NCBI GenBank assembly: GCA_902796975.1
Contig: CADBRF010000069.1
Location: 1-6,266 of the forward strand
Origin: an uncultured Coriobacteriaceae bacterium
GTDB lineage: Bacteria; Actinomycetota; Coriobacteriia; Coriobacteriales; QAMH01
Length of the DNA stretch: 6,266 nucleotides
Direction: 5' to 3'
Part shown: positions 3,585-6,266 of the stretch, piece by piece
How the letters are laid out: every line of letters starts with the position of its first letter
Numbering within the stretch: the stretch's first letter is position 1
Program-made: the position numbers and the translations under genes
Notes under the pieces: generated by a model
Databases searched by the model: none
Told to the model about the DNA's origin: nothing
Seen by the model: the letters and a program-made list of their open reading frames with translations, nothing else

Positions 3585-5771
3585 CTACGAGACGAGCTTG
3601 GATGCATCCACTTGCTCGAGATACCAATTCAAGAACTTGATTAGCGGTTTTCTCAACACGAGACCGAGCAGGAGCATGGGCACGACAAAGAGCAGAAGCA
3701 GGAAGATCTCAATCCAGAAATCGTTCATGTAGACGCCCATCATTGCGGCGCGCATGGCGTTGATGACATGAGTGGCGGGAACGTAGGGGCTCAGCACCTG
3801 GAAGAATTCAGGCAGAAGCTGCAAGGGGAAGCTTCCTCCCGCGCTTGTAACTTGGATGATGAGGAGAACGACGCCGATTGCTTTGCCCAGGTTGGCAAAC
3901 GAAACCACCAGCGTGTAGATGATGAAGGTGAACACGAGACCGGCAGTCCAGAAGCAGATCATGTAGAGCCATGGGTTGTTTGCCTGAACGCCCAGGAAGA
4001 ACATGTTGCCTATGGCCATGACCGTCGTCTGCATGAGCGATATCAGAGCAAGGATACCGAAACGGCCAAGGAAAATGTGGCGCTGTTTGGGATGGTCGAG
4101 CTCTTTCAGCATGTCATCCGAAACGGTGACCTTGATGGCAACGCACAGCAGGAGAGAGCCGATCCAGAGGGCGAGCGTCGCATAGAGAGGTGCCATCTGC
4201 GAACCGAAGTTGTCTGCCGGGAACACCGCCGTGCGCTCGAGCTGAATAGGGTTGGCAAGGGCGGCTGCGAGGGAGTCGGGATCTGATTCGAGCACCTGCC
4301 TGAGCACTGCGCTGTCTCCCGTGGCAAGCGCCGCCTTGATTGCCGTACCCATATCGGAAATCTTATCGCCCGTGGTCGCAAGCTCGGATGCAGCTCCGTT
4401 GAGAACTCCACGCGTCTTATCCACCTGGGTCGAGAGCGTGTTCGCCGTATCTTCGAGAGCGTTATCGGTGGAATCCAAGCTCGCCATATTGCTTTCGATG
4501 GAGTTTACGAGAGAAGAAGTTTCAGTAGCGAGCTCCTCGAGCATGGGTTTAATATCGGCATTGTATTCTGCGACCAGATCGTCAACGCTTTCTGCAGAAC
4601 TCTGGGCGAGCTCCTTGATCTTCTGGTGGTCAGCCTCGGCATTCGCCGTGCCGGTATCGATGTCATCTGCAGCCTGTTCAAGCGAAGTGGCAAGGTTCTC
4701 TTGCGTGGTTGCGGAAGACCGTAGCTGGCTTACCATAGATTCCAGCGCTGCCTCGTATTGCTGGTCGACCTTGCCTTCCAACCCTTCGAGCGCATCAGCT
4801 ATCTCCCGGTAGCGCTCGGCGGAATTCCTGGCGTTTTCTGCCTGGTTCCTGAGCGTAGCGGAGGTATCCGCTGAGAGCGTTTCGGTGGAGGCGAAGGCAT
4901 CGTCAATCGAATCTGTAACGCCATCGAAGCTCTTCTCGCTTTCCTCGAGCGCTTGCGAGAGCGCCTGCGATGAAGACTCGAGAGCGGTGGAGATGTCCGA
5001 GACAGCAGCCGTTCCGCTCTGCGCCGTTTGCCCCACATCGCTCGCGGCGCCCTTTGCGTCACTGACGAGAGACGCGGAGTTGTTTGCCAGCTGTTGAGCA
5101 GAACCGAGCAGGTCTGAATAGGTGGTGAGCACGGTTGCCGCCTGGTTGAGCTGGGGGCCCATATCCTCCATGTGGGTGGCGAGTTTTGCAATCTCCCCGC
5201 CAGCATCCCCCTCTTCCGCATAGTTGGCGAGAGCTTCCGCAATGCTCAGGGCGGAACTCGCAAGGGTTTCGGAGAAGGTGCGATTGACCTCATAGGAAAC
5301 GCGGTCTGCACCCTGGTCTGTTACCTTGGGGGCGATGGCGCTCTTCTTCTCGTTCGCGTAGTAATAGATAGTTGCGTTCTCGGAATCGCTGGAATAGAAG
5401 GTCATCATATCCTTGCTGAAGTCCTCGGGGATGACGACGGCGGCGTAGTACTCTCCCGACCGCGCCCCATCGATGGCATCTTCCTCATCCGTGAACTTCC
5501 AGTTGAGCTGGTCGTTTGCCCTGAGCGCTGAGATTACCTGCTCGCCGATATTCACACGCAAGGGGACAAGGTCGCTCTTGTAACCCTCGTCGGAGTTGGC
5601 GACAGCGACTTCAAGCCCGCTCGTGTTGTCGAACACATCCCAGCAAGCCAGGATGTTGTACCAGCTGAAAATGGAAGGCAGGAAGACGAGGCCCAGCACG
5701 ATGATGACGGAGACGACGTTGCTGTTCACGCGCTTTATATCGTTCACCAAGAGTTTCCACATGTTTTTCAT
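3585..5771 (-). CDS. YhgE/Pip-domain membrane protein (ABC-2-type, phage infection protein family)
   Basis: A 728-residue integral membrane protein related to Bacillus YhgE and lactococcal Pip, a family with the ABC-2 permease fold. Family members have been linked to phage infection and to export of cell-surface or secreted products. The function of this one is unknown. Domains in order: short cytoplasmic start, membrane helix at about 18-42 (ending FLPSIFSWYN), and an extracellular region with the family features VAVANSDEGY (55-64) and YYAAVVIPEDFS (108-119). Next comes a Ser/Ala/Gln/Glu-rich, probably coiled-coil section (about 195-500). At the end is a C-terminal block of about five helices (526-550, 570-594, 600-625, 628-648, 685-706) containing the family signature GGSFPLQLLPEFFQVLSPY (645-663). 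Length is normal for the family. Start ATG at 5771 follows AGAGGAGG (plus-strand 5780-5787) and overlaps the stop of the upstream gene (ATGA), implying translational coupling. Confidence 0.9.
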   Translation of the reverse strand: MKNMWKLLVNDIKRVNSNVVSVIIVLGLVFLPSIFSWYNILACWDVFDNTSGLEVAVANSDEGYKSDLVPLRVNIGEQVISALRANDQLNWKFTDEEDAIDGARSGEYYAAVVIPEDFSKDMMTFYSSDSENATIYYYANEKKSAIAPKVTDQGADRVSYEVNRTFSETLASSALSIAEALANYAEEGDAGGEIAKLATHMEDMGPQLNQAATVLTTYSDLLGSAQQLANNSASLVSDAKGAASDVGQTAQSGTAAVSDISTALESSSQALSQALEESEKSFDGVTDSIDDAFASTETLSADTSATLRNQAENARNSAERYREIADALEGLEGKVDQQYEAALESMVSQLRSSATTQENLATSLEQAADDIDTGTANAEADHQKIKELAQSSAESVDDLVAEYNADIKPMLEELATETSSLVNSIESNMASLDSTDNALEDTANTLSTQVDKTRGVLNGAASELATTGDKISDMGTAIKAALATGDSAVLRQVLESDPDSLAAALANPIQLERTAVFPADNFGSQMAPLYATLALWIGSLLLCVAIKVTVSDDMLKELDHPKQRHIFLGRFGILALISLMQTTVMAIGNMFFLGVQANNPWLYMICFWTAGLVFTFIIYTLVVSFANLGKAIGVVLLIIQVTSAGGSFPLQLLPEFFQVLSPYVPATHVINAMRAAMMGVYMNDFWIEIFLLLLFVVPMLLLGLVLRKPLIKFLNWYLEQVDASKLVS

Positions 5772-6266
5772 TCGCCGTTCCTCCTCTTGGCAAGCGCCTC
5801 ATGAAGGCTCGGCACGTTGGCAACGCCGCCTCTCTCGGAGAGCAGGTCGCTGACTTCGTCTTCGGAGAGGTCAAAGAGCTCGTTCTGACGCTCGAGGCTA
5901 TCGCGCATGTGCTCGATAACGATGAGGAAGATCATGATGAACACGAGCCAGATGAGCCACATGGTGAGCACGACGACCTTCTCGCTCTCGTTCAGTGAAA
6001 ACACGAGCGTGAGCAGAGAAGGAACGGCAATGCCGAGGATGAGGGCGGCTCGCTTGAGGCGGGGATAGAGCTTCAGGAAACGCTCGGCCGAAGCGTGGAT
6101 GTGCGTGCGGGTCTCTTCCTGCTGAGAGAGCGCCTGCAGAAGGACTGCAAATCGGAAGCGGCGCTGTGGAATCTGGGTTTCCTCGCCGTAGAACATATCG
6201 CTTTCACGCAGCTCGCGGGCGAACATGCGGTTGACGTTGACGGTATGCGAGCGGAGCAAGAGGCCC
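5768..6266 (-). CDS. Two-helix membrane protein of unknown function, N-terminus beyond right edge
   Basis: The reading frame is open to the right edge. A TTG at 6259-6257 could be a start, but the frame continues upstream without a stop (Leu, Gly) and no ribosome site can be judged, so the gene probably begins outside. Counting from 6259, two membrane helices lie at about 71-88 (AALILGIAVPSLLTLVFS) and 95-115 (VVVLTMWLIWLVFIMIFLIVI). They are joined by a short acidic loop, with Arg/Lys-rich flanks (RLKR before, EHMRDSLER after), suggesting both ends are cytoplasmic. The C-terminal tail is acidic then basic (FDLSEDEVSDLLSERGG ... AKRRNGE). I do not recognise the family. It overlaps the yhgE-like gene by four bases (stop TGA at 5770-5768), so the two are co-translated and probably act together at the membrane, for instance as an accessory subunit. 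No signal peptide can be assessed. Confidence 0.8.
   Translation of the reverse strand, partial: GLLLRSHTVNVNRMFARELRESDMFYGEETQIPQRRFRFAVLLQALSQQEETRTHIHASAERFLKLYPRLKRAALILGIAVPSLLTLVFSLNESEKVVVLTMWLIWLVFIMIFLIVIEHMRDSLERQNELFDLSEDEVSDLLSERGGVANVPSLHEALAKRRNGE

Noticed and set aside
3768..4812. Plus-strand open frames opposite the yhgE-like gene
   Set aside because: Ser- and Ala-rich translations are the complement of the coiled-coil codons. No ribosome sites or domains; the minus-strand gene explains the region.

Overview
The window most likely comes from an anaerobic, host-associated bacterium of the class Coriobacteriia (Actinomycetota). This is inferred from the moderately high GC content (by eye), strong Shine-Dalgarno sites, and the mix of a YhgE/Pip export protein, a very small ferredoxin-thioredoxin-reductase-like protein and a McrB-type N-terminal module. 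No 16S or other phylogenetic marker is present, so the assignment is tentative and a Clostridia-like host is not excluded.

Layout: (1) 1-122, minus strand: the first 40 codons of an ammonium transporter (amtB), running off the left edge. (2) 123-499: a divergent control region holding a possible 25-codon leader ORF that overlaps the amtB start, two dyads and a candidate -10 element for the gene to the right. (3) 500-1315, plus: a class I amidotransferase-like hydrolase of the gamma-glutamyl-GABA hydrolase (peptidase C26) family with an intact Cys/His/Glu triad. (4) 1316-1546: a regulatory spacer with two dyads of identical geometry (CCCGGC-N15-RCCGGG). (5) 1547-2575 and 2613-2810, plus: a probable two-gene operon. 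It encodes a protein resembling the N-terminal part of McrB-like restriction ATPases but lacking any ATPase domain, then a 65-residue iron-sulfur protein of the ferredoxin-thioredoxin reductase catalytic-chain type. (6) 2923-3462, plus: a TrmL-type tRNA 2'-O-methyltransferase with an inserted loop. (7) 3463-3584: a convergent gap with a candidate terminator. (8) 3585-5771 and 5768 to the right edge, minus: a YhgE/Pip-domain membrane protein translationally coupled (ATGA overlap) to an upstream two-helix membrane protein that continues beyond the window.

Functionally, the left part is plausibly nitrogen related (ammonium uptake divergent from a gamma-glutamyl hydrolase). The centre is the least ordinary part: a stand-alone McrB-N-like protein next to a small Fe-S redox protein, behind a spacer with paired dyads. 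The right part is a tRNA modification gene facing an ABC-2-type membrane export operon. No rRNA, tRNA, CRISPR array, insertion sequence or phage gene was recognised.
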